DNA from: Anaerohalosphaeraceae bacterium
Lineage (GTDB): Bacteria; Planctomycetota; Phycisphaerae; Sedimentisphaerales; Anaerohalosphaeraceae
Direction of reading: 5' to 3'
Assembly (NCBI GenBank): GCA_035378985.1
Contig: DAOSUR010000010.1
Span: 1 to 64,000 of the forward strand
Length of the DNA stretch: 64,000 nucleotides
The position numbers and the translations under genes were made by a program. Under the pieces are notes generated by a model, which was given only the letters and a program-made list of their open reading frames with translations, ran no database searches and had not been told where the DNA came from. Positions 42,854 through 52,212 of this stretch are shown here, one piece after another (within the stretch, counting starts at the first letter, position 1; every line of letters starts with the position of its first letter).

Positions 42854-44266
42854 TCAGCGCCGATGTTTCTTCCGACGCTCCGGACGCTTCCTGGCCGAAC
42901 GCTGTTTGATCTTCCGCCCGCTGTTCAGCGCGCTGAATACGTCCAGTTTTCCGGTCAGCAGACTCTTAAAGCCGCCCATTGCTCCGCCGGACAGCGATTT
43001 CATCAGGTCTCGGCTTCGCTTGAACGTCTTGATCAGCGAAGCCACTTCCTGCACATCGCGTCCGCAGCCGTGGGCAATCCGCCGCCGGCGGGAGGCGTCG
43101 ATAATATCCGGGTCGCGCCGCTCTTCGGGCGTCATCGAATGGACAATCCCTTCCATCCGGTTGATTTCGCGCTCGTCCATATCCAGCTCGCCCAGCTGCG
43201 ACATCCCCGGTATCAGTTTGAGCATCGAGGTGATGCCGCCCATCTTTTTGAGGGCCTGCATCTGCTTGAGAAAATCATCAAACCCGAACGTGCCTTTGGC
43301 CATCTTGGCCTGCATTTTCTGGGCTTCTTCCGCATCGAACTGCTCCTGCGCCTTTTCGACGAGGGTCACAATGTCGCCCATGCCCAGAATGCGTCCGGCC
43401 ATTCGGTCCGGGTGGAACTCTTCGAGTTTGTCGAGTTTTTCGCCGACACCGATGAACTTGATGGGCTTGCCGGTGACGGCCTTGACGCTCAGAGCAGCCC
43501 CGCCGCGGGCGTCGCCGTCCAGCTTGGTCAGAATCACGCCGTCCAGCTCCAGCCGCTCATTGAAGGCCTTGGCCGAATTGACGGCATCCTGTCCGGTCAT
43601 CGCATCGCAGACCAGATAAATCTGGTGCGGATTGACGGCCTTGGCGACCTGCTCAATTTGGGCCATCATCTCTTCATCGATATGGAGCCGTCCGGCCGTA
43701 TCGAGGATAACGACATCGCAGCCGTTCTGGCGGGCAAACTCAATGCCTTTGCGGGCCACTTTAACGGCATCCTGGGTATTGCGTTCGGTGTAAATAGGCA
43801 CGCCGACCTGCTGAGCCAGCGTTTCCAGCTGGTCAATGGCGGCGGGCCGCTGAAGGTCGTCGGCCACCAAACAGGGCTTTTTGCCTTTGGAAATGAGGTA
43901 CTGGGCCAATTTGGCGGCCGTGGTGGTCTTGCCGGAGCCCTGAAGGCCCGCCAGCAGGATAATCGTCGGTCCGGGCGAAACAAAATAGATGCGGGTGTCC
44001 ACCGGCCCCATCAGTTTGACCAGCTCATCGTGGACGATTTTGATCATCACCTGGCCGGGCCGAAGACTCTTAATCACCTCCGCGCCGAGGGCGGCCTGCT
44101 GGACGTCTTTGCAGAACTGCTTGACGACGTGATAGTTAACATCCGCCTCCAGCAGGGCTTTGCGCACTTCCCGCATCGCATCAGAGACGTTGGCCTCCGT
44201 GATGCGCCCTCGCCCGGTGAGCGAATGAAAAATCGAATTAAATTTGCTGGTTAACGCGTCAAACAA
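42854..44266 (-). CDS. ffh: Signal recognition particle protein Ffh
   Basis: SRP54 GTPase that targets membrane proteins to the translocon. With the TTG at 44266 the product is 470 residues and begins in register with other Ffh proteins (FDALTSKFNSIFHSLTGRGR). N domain, G domain (GLQGSGKTTTAAKLA, DTAGRLHIDE, TKLDGDARGGAAL) and a methionine-rich M domain follow (KMGGITSMLKLIPGMSQLGE, GRDVQEVASLIKTFKRSRDL). A ribosome site candidate GGAG is nine bases before that TTG; an ATG at 44356 would add 30 unrelated residues. A basic tail ends the protein. Confidence 0.93.
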   Translation of the reverse strand: MFDALTSKFNSIFHSLTGRGRITEANVSDAMREVRKALLEADVNYHVVKQFCKDVQQAALGAEVIKSLRPGQVMIKIVHDELVKLMGPVDTRIYFVSPGPTIILLAGLQGSGKTTTAAKLAQYLISKGKKPCLVADDLQRPAAIDQLETLAQQVGVPIYTERNTQDAVKVARKGIEFARQNGCDVVILDTAGRLHIDEEMMAQIEQVAKAVNPHQIYLVCDAMTGQDAVNSAKAFNERLELDGVILTKLDGDARGGAALSVKAVTGKPIKFIGVGEKLDKLEEFHPDRMAGRILGMGDIVTLVEKAQEQFDAEEAQKMQAKMAKGTFGFDDFLKQMQALKKMGGITSMLKLIPGMSQLGELDMDEREINRMEGIVHSMTPEERRDPDIIDASRRRRIAHGCGRDVQEVASLIKTFKRSRDLMKSLSGGAMGGFKSLLTGKLDVFSALNSGRKIKQRSARKRPERRKKHRR

Positions 44267-44445
44267 GTCTTCCGACTCCGCTTTTACAGTCTTTACTCTG
44301 CGCAGGGACTTCCCGCGAAAACGAAGGATTGTAAGGAAAAGATTGGGCTTTTGCAAGCGGAAAAGCCCTTCCGCAGCAAAAATCGGCCATTAGCGGCTTT
44401 ACTCTGTCCAGATTTATCAAATTCTGCGACATCAGATTCTTTCTC

Positions 44446-44473
44446 TTGCCATTTCGTTTTGGGTCTGGATAAT
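44446..44473 (+). promoter_or_regulatory. Probable promoter of the alcohol dehydrogenase gene
   Basis: TTGCCA (44446-44451) and GATAAT (44468-44473) are separated by 16 bases, 31 bases before the ATG at 44504. AGGAAAGGA follows as the ribosome site region. Confidence 0.45.
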
Positions 44474-44503
44474 ATAAGAGAACCGTTAGGAAAGGACAGG
44501 CCT

Positions 44504-45658
44504 ATGAATAATTTCGAGTTTTACAATCCGGTTCGTATCGTTTTCGGAAAAGGCACCATTCCTCAGGTTCAAAAGTATCTCCCTGAAGGCAAAAAGGTAA
44601 TGGTGCTGTACGGGGGTGGTTCTATTAAAAGGAATGGGGTCTATGACCAGGTTGTTCATGGGCTAAAGGGGATACAGTGGACAGAGTTTAGCGGCATTGA
44701 ACCCAATCCGCTTTATGAAACCTGTATGAAGGCCGTGGAAAGAATCAAGGCTGAAAAGGTCGAGTTTCTTCTGGCGGTCGGCGGCGGTTCGGTTTTGGAT
44801 GCGACAAAGTTTATTGCCGCCGCGGCCTGCTATCCGGGAAAAGACCCCTGGGACATCCTCACCAGCGGCGGCTCCGTTGTCAAAGCCGCTCTTCCTTTGG
44901 CGGATGTGCTCACGCTGCCTGCAACCGGCTCCGAGATGAACTGCTTTTCCGTGATTTCCCGAAAAAGCACGCAGGAAAAACTGGCCTTCGGCAGCCCCCA
45001 CGTCTTCCCGCAGTTTTCGATTCTGGACCCGGAAACCACGTATTCCCTGCCGAAAAAGCAGCTCCGCAACGGTCTGGTCGATGCTTTTGTGCACGTGATG
45101 GAGCAGTATGCAACCTACAGCGTGAACACGCCTTTGCAGGACCGACAGGCCGAGGCTGTCGTCCGCACGCTTTTGGACGCGGCGGAGGATGTGCTCAGCA
45201 AGCAGGATTATGACAGCCGCGCGACCTTTATGTGGGCGGCCACGTGCGCTCTCAACGGCACGCTCAGCCGCGGCGTAATTGAGGACTGGAGCACCCACGA
45301 AATCGGACATGAGCTGACGGCTTTCTTTGGTGTGGACCATGCTGAGTCGCTGGCGATTGTTCTGCCGGGTGTCTGGAAACACCAGTTCGAGAACAAAAAG
45401 GGCAAACTGGCCCAGATGGCCCGCCGGGTCTGGCATATTCTCGGCGGGGATGAAACCTCGCAGGCCAAAACGGCTATTGAAAAGACCGTACAGTTCTTCC
45501 ATTCGATTGAAATGCCGACCCGCTTAAGCGACTACGGCATCACGGAGGCGGGCATTCAAAAGGTCGTAGAGCGGTTTGAGCAGCGAGGCACCGTGATGGG
45601 CGAGCACCAGAACATCCGAGCCCGGCAGGTCGGCGAAATCCTTCACCTGTGTCTGTAA
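44504..45658 (+). CDS. Iron-containing alcohol/aldehyde dehydrogenase, YqhD type
   Basis: A 384-residue NAD(P)H-dependent oxidoreductase of the iron-dependent alcohol dehydrogenase family, closest in pattern to YqhD, which reduces toxic short-chain aldehydes. MNNFEFYNPVRIVFGKGTI, VLYGGGSIKRNGVYDQV (cofactor loop) and FLLAVGGGSVLDATKFIAAA are typical; metal ligands are in DAFVHVMEQY and THEIGHELTAFFGVDHAESL. The ATG at 44504 has AGGACAGG just upstream; the longer frame from 44351 would be non-homologous and overlaps ffh. Confidence 0.93.
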   Translation: MNNFEFYNPVRIVFGKGTIPQVQKYLPEGKKVMVLYGGGSIKRNGVYDQVVHGLKGIQWTEFSGIEPNPLYETCMKAVERIKAEKVEFLLAVGGGSVLDATKFIAAAACYPGKDPWDILTSGGSVVKAALPLADVLTLPATGSEMNCFSVISRKSTQEKLAFGSPHVFPQFSILDPETTYSLPKKQLRNGLVDAFVHVMEQYATYSVNTPLQDRQAEAVVRTLLDAAEDVLSKQDYDSRATFMWAATCALNGTLSRGVIEDWSTHEIGHELTAFFGVDHAESLAIVLPGVWKHQFENKKGKLAQMARRVWHILGGDETSQAKTAIEKTVQFFHSIEMPTRLSDYGITEAGIQKVVERFEQRGTVMGEHQNIRARQVGEILHLCL

Positions 45659-45806
45659 GCAGGTCGTTTCCCGTTTTTTGCTTTTTTGGAAATAATTCCT
45701 ATTGAGCAAAAAACGTTGTAACTTCTTTCTATTTAATGGACTTATTTTTTTGCAGAATTTAAAGATTTGCTGCAATTACAATCTATACACATCGGGGCCA
45801 AAAGGG

Positions 45807-46202
45807 TCAGAAACGGATTTTGCTGCCCTCGGTCTTTTCCTGCTGTTCGAGGACTTCGACCCGTTCCACACGGCTGCTGTAGCCGACGCTGTATTTGCCG
45901 TCTTCCCGTTCAATCAGGAAGAAGATTAAGGATTCCTCATTTTTGGGAATGTGAACAATTCCCTCGCGTTTGACATCTTCAAAGAAATCTTTGGCAATGT
46001 TTTTGCCGATCAGGGCCGTGCGGTTGAGGATGATAAGAGGATAGTCCGTAATGATTTCCTGAAGCCGCCGGCGGGTGATATGCATCGCCCCCGCCAAAGG
46101 TGTCAGATTCCCGTCCTTGTCGATTTTGTCCCACGTGTCGCCGTAGGTGTCCACTGTCCGGATGTAAAGACTGCCGGTCTTTGTGTGATACTTGTACTGC
46201 AT
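45807..46202 (-). CDS. Unknown 131-residue protein
   Basis: Starts MQYKYHTKTGSLYIRTVDTY and contains no domain I recognise; it looks soluble, with mixed strand and helix, and no signal peptide. The middle (MHITRRRLQEIITDYPLIIL) has a helical, basic appearance. It stands alone: the neighbours on both sides run the other way. Composition is normal for the window. Confidence 0.65.
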   Translation of the reverse strand: MQYKYHTKTGSLYIRTVDTYGDTWDKIDKDGNLTPLAGAMHITRRRLQEIITDYPLIILNRTALIGKNIAKDFFEDVKREGIVHIPKNEESLIFFLIEREDGKYSVGYSSRVERVEVLEQQEKTEGSKIRF

Positions 46203-46454
46203 CAGTCCCTCCCCAAAAACGTTTCCCCAATTTGTGAACGTTGAACAATCTGGGGGAAATTATAGCACAGCTGACTCGGCCTGTTGTGCATTTTTTCTCA
46301 ACCCAAAATGCGGAATAGGCACAGGCCGACCCAAGGGGTTTTTTTATGGGACTTACAGCAATTTTTCCGGAAAAATTTTTTGTAAAGAAGTTTCGGCTTG
46401 TTAGACTAAAAGGCACAATCAGTTTGTTTCAGCGATTTTTTGGAGGAAATGCTT

Positions 46455-47228
46455 ATGAGACGATGTGGGTGGATTCTTTGGGCGGCGGCTGTCAGTGTTT
46501 TGTTCGGTTGTGCCCGGCCGCAGAAACTGAACTGTTCCCAGATTGCCCTCGGGATACATCCGGCCGTTGCGCCGGTGCCGCGTGCGGATGAGTGGTGGAC
46601 CCGGCGCCATCAGGCGATTCTGGAGCAGATTCCCCGAATGAATCCGCAGGTCGTTTTTATCGGCGACTCCATCACGCACGGCTGGGAAAACAAGGGCAAA
46701 GCCGTCTGGGAGCAGTATTACAGTTCCTATGATGCGCTCAATCTGGGCTACGGGGGCGATCGCACAGAGCATGTGCTGTGGCGCCTGCAGAACGGGGAGA
46801 TTGACGGCATTCAGCCCAAGCTGGCTGTGCTGATGATTGGAACCAACAATGCCGCCCGAGAGCAGTATTCCGCGGAACAGATTGCCGACGGAATTCGGGC
46901 GATTGTCTGTATGCTGCGGGAGAAACTCCCCCGCACGAAGGTTTTGATTCTGGCGATTTTCCCGCGCGGCTCCGACGAACAGCGCCGGGACAAAACACAG
47001 GACGCCTCCTACAATCCTCTCTGGGCCAAGAACGACCAGGTCAATCAGATGATTTCCAAACTGGCCGACGGACGAAACGTCTTCTATCTGGACATCAACA
47101 AGGCCTTTCTTAATAAGCAGGGCGTCCTGACGCGCCAGGTCATGCCCGACCTGCTGCATCCGGAGGAAAAGGGCTATCAAATTTGGGCCGAGGCAATGGA
47201 CCCGACCTTAAAGCGGCTTTTGAAATAA
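46455..47228 (+). CDS. SGNH/GDSL-type hydrolase lipoprotein
   Basis: A 257-residue exported lipoprotein: MRRCGWILWAAAVSVLFGC gives the lipobox. The SGNH hydrolase domain shows block I FIGDSITHGWENKG (catalytic Ser), block II LGYGGDRTEHVLWRL, block III IGTNNAAR and block V DLLHPEEKGYQ (catalytic His), like platelet-activating factor acetylhydrolase-like esterases. The likely substrates are acetylated sugars or lipids, not determinable here. The ATG at 46455 is eight bases from GGAGG; the ATG at 46449 is too close. The nth gene converges, with seven bases between stops. Confidence 0.9.
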   Translation: MRRCGWILWAAAVSVLFGCARPQKLNCSQIALGIHPAVAPVPRADEWWTRRHQAILEQIPRMNPQVVFIGDSITHGWENKGKAVWEQYYSSYDALNLGYGGDRTEHVLWRLQNGEIDGIQPKLAVLMIGTNNAAREQYSAEQIADGIRAIVCMLREKLPRTKVLILAIFPRGSDEQRRDKTQDASYNPLWAKNDQVNQMISKLADGRNVFYLDINKAFLNKQGVLTRQVMPDLLHPEEKGYQIWAEAMDPTLKRLLK

Positions 47229-47235
47229 GACCGGT

Positions 47236-47916
47236 TCAGACCGCTTTTCCGGCCGAAGGGCAGTACCGGGCAATCGGGCAGCTGCCGCAGTTGGGCTTCC
47301 GCGCCGTGCAGCAGGCCCGTCCGTGAAAGACAATGCAGTGGCTGAACTGCGTCCAGCCGCCGTATTTTTCCTTCGGCACAATCTCCATCAGTTCAAACTC
47401 GAGCTTGACCGGGTCGGTCTGATTGGACAGCCCCAGCCGTTTGGCCAGCCGCAGCATATGGGTATCGCAGATAATCGCCGGCTTGCCGAAGCAGTTGCCC
47501 AGAATCACGTTGGCGGTTTTGCGTCCGACGCCGTTCAGCTGCAGCAGCTCCTCCATCGTGTCAGGCACCTTGCCGCCGAATTGTTCGAGAATACTCCGAC
47601 AGGCCGCCTGAATACTTTTGGCCTTGTTGTTGTAAAAACCGGTTGAGCGGATGTCCTCGGCCAGCTCCTCCAGCGGCACCTTCAGATAATCCTCCGGCGT
47701 GCGGTACTTTTTGAACAGTTCGGCCGTGACGATATTGACCCGAGCGTCCGTGCACTGGGCCGCCAGAATCGTCGCAATCAGAAGCTCCAGCGGGTTTTTG
47801 TAGTTCAGCGAAACCGTCGCATCCGGATAGGTCTTCCGGAGGATCGGGAAAATCTTCAGGACCCGCTGACGCGCCTGTTCTTTGTCGATGACGGGTGTTT
47901 TTTTGCCGGGAGCCAC
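47236..47916 (-). CDS. nth: Endonuclease III
   Basis: Base-excision-repair glycosylase/AP lyase for oxidised pyrimidines. The 226-residue protein has the helix-hairpin-helix LNGVGRKTANVILG with the catalytic lysine, the aspartate in ICDTHMLRLAKRLGL, and the 4Fe-4S cluster motif C-x6-C-x2-C-x5-C in CTARKPNCGSCPIARYC. Length is normal. It follows the asparagine-synthetase-like gene by 15 bases. Confidence 0.96.
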   Translation of the reverse strand: MAPGKKTPVIDKEQARQRVLKIFPILRKTYPDATVSLNYKNPLELLIATILAAQCTDARVNIVTAELFKKYRTPEDYLKVPLEELAEDIRSTGFYNNKAKSIQAACRSILEQFGGKVPDTMEELLQLNGVGRKTANVILGNCFGKPAIICDTHMLRLAKRLGLSNQTDPVKLEFELMEIVPKEKYGGWTQFSHCIVFHGRACCTARKPNCGSCPIARYCPSAGKAV

Positions 47917-47931
47917 GCGAAATCCTTTCTG

Positions 47932-49767
47932 TTATGAAGAAGTATGATGGAACCAGCAGAAGAGCGATACGAGTGTGCCGAACAGTTCATCGCCGATGCT
48001 GGAACGCCCGAATCGGTCTTGTCCGGCGGCGTATTCCGCGATAAACCGGCGGCACCCGTCCGGCTCAAACACCTCCCGAACGGCCGCATTCGCTTCCAGA
48101 ATTTCATTCATTTTTTTATGAAGGCGGGCGTCTTTTTCAAAAACGCCGACCGTGCTGGGCCGCAGGGAAACGGGGTGATGCCAGAGTTTGGCGGTTAGCG
48201 CAAACGGGAGCCGCTGCCAGACTGCTCGGGCGGCTTTTTTCCTCCAGGGCAGACGGTAGGTTTCCATTCTTCCGCTTAAAAGCTGTCCTGTATTGGCGTA
48301 GATAATATCTCGCAGCGTCGGCAGGCAGCGGGTAATCATATAGTGATAGAAATTTTTCTTATAGAGCCAGTCCGCCGGAAGGCGCAGCATTTTTTCCACA
48401 TATTCATAACCCAGATGCGGGCTGTCGCCGCTGACGTCGGGGTGCGTGGAAGCCGGTCCGCAGAAAGTAAAGCCCGCATTAAAATAGACCTGCGACCAGG
48501 CGGCGATTTTATGGGCTGCCGTCGGCCCGCGCCGGCCGCGAAGCGATTCGACCATCTCCTCTTCCATCGGCCCGAAGGCTTCTTCGAGGACTTCACTGCG
48601 AAAGATTTCCTTCAGCTCGTTTTTGGCAAAAAGCCGCCGTCGCTGGGCATACAGCCGCAGCAGCCCGTCCGTCCAGACAGGCTCAATCTGATAGATGGAA
48701 TTGACATAGTCGCCTGCTATAGGGTCCCCGCATCCGCCGCCGATGTTGTAGCCCGTGGTTCGGCACATCCATTTCACTTTTTGCCAGCCCTTGAGGGGAT
48801 GGTGAAACGGCAGAAGGCCGCCGCACAGCCGCACAATTTCATCCGCCTCCTCGAAGGCCTCTTCCGCCGTCATCTGGACGACGTGATGCTCCAGTTCGAG
48901 CCGCTGACAGACCTGGCGGGCCACCTTAACATCGGGCGTCTCGAGGGTGTCTGTATTGTTGGAAAAAGTGAAGGCGGGCCATTTGCCGTACCGCACGGCT
49001 GCACCGGCAACCATTCGGCTGTCCATCCCGCCGCTGAGACTGATGAATCCGGACAGGGAGCGGGCCATCGTTCGGGCGACGGATTTTTCAAAGGCCTCAA
49101 ATACCTCATCGGCGTAGGAATCCGGTTCTAATCCTTCGGAAACCTCATAACCGAGGTGCCAATAGGTTTTTTCCTGGATGCCTTCGGGGGATGCAGAAAG
49201 GCAGGTTGCCGGGAACAGCCGGCGCACGCCTTGTGTGTGCGTGCGGGGGCTGAGCGTGTGCCCATAGCAGGCAATCTGCAGAATCCCGATGGGGTCCGGA
49301 CGGGCTTTTTGTCCGCACAGATGCATCAGAAAGGTGATGTTGGAGGCAAACCAGAGTGTCCGGCCGTCAAACAGATAATAGAAGGCCCTGGTTGCGTAAC
49401 GATTGTTAACGATTTTGATTTGTGCCTGCCGCCGGTCTGCCAGAATAGTAACGAACTGTCCTTGGCTGTTCTGAACCCGTTCGGCTGCCTGTTCGAGCGT
49501 CAATCCTTCTGCCCAGGCCGGCGGATAAGACAGGTCATGATAGCCCAGTGTCAGAATGAGCAGGTCCTGTGTTTGTCCAAAGAACAGCTGCGGCGGCTGC
49601 GTCTGTCGATATTTGGCCAGCAGAACCGCCTGCGGTGTTTTTTCATAAATCAGTTCATACGGCCTTCCGCTGTCCTTCAGGAGCAGCGAATAGGCCTTTA
49701 TTTTTTCGAAACAAACCTCTCCTTTCGGCTGTTCTTTCAAACAGAAACAGCCCGCAATCAAACTCAT
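47932..49767 (-). CDS. Asparagine-synthetase-like amidotransferase, glutaminase cysteine absent
   Basis: A 611-residue protein with the class B asparagine synthetase layout: an N-terminal Ntn-type glutaminase-like domain (about 1-200) and an ATP-pyrophosphatase synthetase domain with GFISLSGGMDSRMVAGAAVR (PP-loop SGGMDS). The start is MSLIAGCFC; true glutaminases have cysteine at residue 2, so the N-domain is probably inactive and ammonia or another amine may be the donor. Proteins like this occur in surface polysaccharide and natural-product pathways; no such genes flank it. The ATG at 49767 follows GGGA; the longer frame to 49881 is rejected. Confidence 0.82.
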   Translation of the reverse strand: MSLIAGCFCLKEQPKGEVCFEKIKAYSLLLKDSGRPYELIYEKTPQAVLLAKYRQTQPPQLFFGQTQDLLILTLGYHDLSYPPAWAEGLTLEQAAERVQNSQGQFVTILADRRQAQIKIVNNRYATRAFYYLFDGRTLWFASNITFLMHLCGQKARPDPIGILQIACYGHTLSPRTHTQGVRRLFPATCLSASPEGIQEKTYWHLGYEVSEGLEPDSYADEVFEAFEKSVARTMARSLSGFISLSGGMDSRMVAGAAVRYGKWPAFTFSNNTDTLETPDVKVARQVCQRLELEHHVVQMTAEEAFEEADEIVRLCGGLLPFHHPLKGWQKVKWMCRTTGYNIGGGCGDPIAGDYVNSIYQIEPVWTDGLLRLYAQRRRLFAKNELKEIFRSEVLEEAFGPMEEEMVESLRGRRGPTAAHKIAAWSQVYFNAGFTFCGPASTHPDVSGDSPHLGYEYVEKMLRLPADWLYKKNFYHYMITRCLPTLRDIIYANTGQLLSGRMETYRLPWRKKAARAVWQRLPFALTAKLWHHPVSLRPSTVGVFEKDARLHKKMNEILEANAAVREVFEPDGCRRFIAEYAAGQDRFGRSSIGDELFGTLVSLFCWFHHTSS

Positions 49768-49837
49768 TGGGTTTCCCTTTGAACAGTCCGGAAGGGAATC
49801 ATATCTGAACGAAGAAGGTTTTTCAAGACTGGACCGG

Positions 49838-51682
49838 TTAAGGAATCCGGCGAACGGCCTCCTGCAGCTGTTCAGGTTCAAAAATTCCGCGGAGTTTCAG
49901 GAGTGTTCGGTTTTCGGGATTGAGCAGAATAGTGACCGGCAGGTTGCCGGCCTCGCCGAAGACGCTTTTGAGGTCGCCGGAGGCCGGAAAGTCCGCCTGC
50001 GTGGTGTCGGCCTTGACGGTCAGGATGTTCCGCTCGGCCAGCAGTTTGGCGATGTCCGGCCGCTGATAGACCCTGCGCTCCACAATCTTGCAGTTCGTGC
50101 ACCAGTCGGCGGTAAACTTAATCAAAACAACTTGCCCTTTCTGAAGAGCCTGTTCGATTTGGGCTGCCTCATAGGGCTGCCAGTTCACAGCGGCGGGCGG
50201 TTCGGCGGGCAGGAGCCAAAAACCGCATATAACCGCCAGCAGGAGCGCCGCCGCCCGAACAGTCCATCGCCGTCCGGCGGGGGTCTGAACCGAAACCCAC
50301 TGTCCCCATATCCACACACAGAAAGCAAAAATGACTCCGTATAGGAGCACGTTGATTAATCGATCTTTGTTCAGGGCGGTCAGGGTGAATTTCACCGCCA
50401 GAATCAGCAGCAGAAACCCGCCGGTCTTTTTCATCAGGTCCATCCAGGGCCCCGGTTTGGGCAGCCGGTCGAGCAGCCTGGGCATGCTCACCAGCACCAG
50501 ATACGGCAGGGCCATCCCCGCCCCCATCAGAACAATCGCACTGCTGCCGACCGCGGGCGGCTGAGACTGCGCCCACACCAGCACCGCTCCCAGCAGGGCC
50601 CCGCTGCAAGGAGTGCTCAAAAGTCCGGCAAAGAAGCCCATTCCGACGGAACCGAGGATTCCGCCGGCGGCCTGCTGCGTGCCGGCCAGCGAAGGCGGCA
50701 GCGTAAACGAAATCACATCCAGAAACGCCAGCGCAAAAAACACCAGCATCAGAAACAGAACAATCACGGCATTCGGCTGCCGATACAGCGAGTTCAGATC
50801 AATCACAGCGCCGGTCGTCATCTGAATCAGCACCGCCAGCACCGCAAACACGGCAAAGAAAAGGATGATTCCGCCGCAGAAGGCCAGCCCGAGGGCAAAG
50901 CGGCGGGCCGGAGATTCTTTGGCGTTGGCAATCAGCCGCAGAATAATCAGCGGGAGAATCGGAAGCACACAGGGCATCAGGTTGATGGACAGCCCGGCTG
51001 GAATCGCCAGCAGAAAATAAAAGAAAGCCGACCGGCGAGTCGGCTGTCCGGCGGTATCTTCCGTCCAGTCCTCCAGCATCCCGGCCAGCGAAGACTCTGC
51101 CTGGGGCTGGGTGGGGATAACCACGCTGCCGGAAACCGTCTCCGTGATTTGCTCCAGTTTCGGCAGACCGGACGAGTCGGCGGCGGGGCGGAGCACGCCT
51201 CGGAAGGTTTTGCGGAACGGCGTCAGACAGAGTTTGCTCGTGCAGGCCAGACCGCTGAGCGTAATCTCCACAGGGCCCGAGGCTGTTTGAAACCCCGACT
51301 CAGCCGGCACAAAAATTTGAAAATTGCCCGCAAAGACCTCAACATCCTGATTGAGGGCCTCCTCCCGAAACAGACTGGGGGTCGGAAAGACGGGTTTGCC
51401 GAAGCGGACTCCCTCAGCGGAAATCTCGATTTTCAGTTCCACTCCCGGTGCCGGGGCTGTTTTGGCGGAGGCGTAGTAGTGCAAATCGTTTGTGCCGGCA
51501 AATTCCGCGACAATCCCCGGCCGGCCGTCCCGAATGTCCGTGTAAAACCGCACGGACGAACGCTCCAGTTCATATTGATAAATCTGGAAGAAATCCGCCG
51601 CCGCAGGGCTGCCCAACAGGACGGCGGCTGTCAAAGCAGACCAAAGCCCCCAAAAGGCCTTCGTATGTGTCCGATTCAGCAT
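49838..51682 (-). CDS. dsbD: Thiol:disulfide interchange protein DsbD
   Basis: Transfers electrons from cytoplasmic thioredoxin to the periplasm. The 614-residue protein has a signal peptide, an N-terminal alpha domain with ACTSKLCL (Cys pair), a membrane beta domain of about eight helices with LMPCVLPILPLIILRL and LLSTPCSGALLGA, and a C-terminal thioredoxin domain with FTADWCTNCKIVERRVY. All three cysteine pairs are present, so the protein should be functional. It lies downstream of the coiled-coil secreted protein gene on the same strand. Confidence 0.95.
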   Translation of the reverse strand: MLNRTHTKAFWGLWSALTAAVLLGSPAAADFFQIYQYELERSSVRFYTDIRDGRPGIVAEFAGTNDLHYYASAKTAPAPGVELKIEISAEGVRFGKPVFPTPSLFREEALNQDVEVFAGNFQIFVPAESGFQTASGPVEITLSGLACTSKLCLTPFRKTFRGVLRPAADSSGLPKLEQITETVSGSVVIPTQPQAESSLAGMLEDWTEDTAGQPTRRSAFFYFLLAIPAGLSINLMPCVLPILPLIILRLIANAKESPARRFALGLAFCGGIILFFAVFAVLAVLIQMTTGAVIDLNSLYRQPNAVIVLFLMLVFFALAFLDVISFTLPPSLAGTQQAAGGILGSVGMGFFAGLLSTPCSGALLGAVLVWAQSQPPAVGSSAIVLMGAGMALPYLVLVSMPRLLDRLPKPGPWMDLMKKTGGFLLLILAVKFTLTALNKDRLINVLLYGVIFAFCVWIWGQWVSVQTPAGRRWTVRAAALLLAVICGFWLLPAEPPAAVNWQPYEAAQIEQALQKGQVVLIKFTADWCTNCKIVERRVYQRPDIAKLLAERNILTVKADTTQADFPASGDLKSVFGEAGNLPVTILLNPENRTLLKLRGIFEPEQLQEAVRRIP

Positions 51683-51742
51683 TTTGTATCTCCTGAAGAC
51701 GGCAATAGATACGAAAGCAGCCGACGGCAGGTTCCGACTTTT

Positions 51743-52084
51743 TTATGGAGAGGTTCTTTCGGCGGCGGGGGACTCGAATGGAAGCAGTCGGTCTATTTTC
51801 CGGTTCAGCTCATCCAGTTTTTTCTCGAGGGCCTCCAGCTTTTTCAAAACGGCCTGATTGTCCGCATCCATCTTCAGCAGGTGCTGCTGAACTAGGACCA
51901 GATACTGGTCGCTCAGCCGCTCATACGCCTCGATCATCCGCACCATATCGCTTTTATAAGGCGGCACGGAAATCTCATATTCCCGGCTCTTTTCTGATAC
52001 AGCCGCAAAGGAAAGCAGACCGAGCGTTCCAAAAAGAACAGCAAAAAGCAGGAGCGGTTTGATTGTCCCAGCAAGGGCTTTCAT
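51743..52084 (-). CDS. Secreted or membrane-anchored coiled-coil protein
   Basis: A 113-residue protein. An N-terminal hydrophobic segment (LLLFAVLFGTLGLLSFAAVS) is a signal or anchor. The mature part is a helical coiled coil with heptads around LKKLEALEKKLDELNRKIDR. No family recognised. It is on the same strand as dsbD, 60 bases upstream. Confidence 0.7.
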   Translation of the reverse strand: MKALAGTIKPLLLFAVLFGTLGLLSFAAVSEKSREYEISVPPYKSDMVRMIEAYERLSDQYLVLVQQHLLKMDADNQAVLKKLEALEKKLDELNRKIDRLLPFESPAAERTSP

Positions 52085-52212
52085 TTTTGTGCCTCCGCAG
52101 TAATGATAATTGTCTGTCTGCTATATCGCCAGAGTAGAAACAACTCTTTTCATTGAGTATATCACTGGAAAGAAAGCGGAGGTACTCTTTTTTTTTCGGG
52201 GATGAAAGAGAC

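Noticed and set aside
40524..44266. Search for a small-RNA or SRP RNA gene near ffh
   Set aside because: No SRP-RNA-like GGAA tetraloop stem or other RNA signature was seen in the short gaps.
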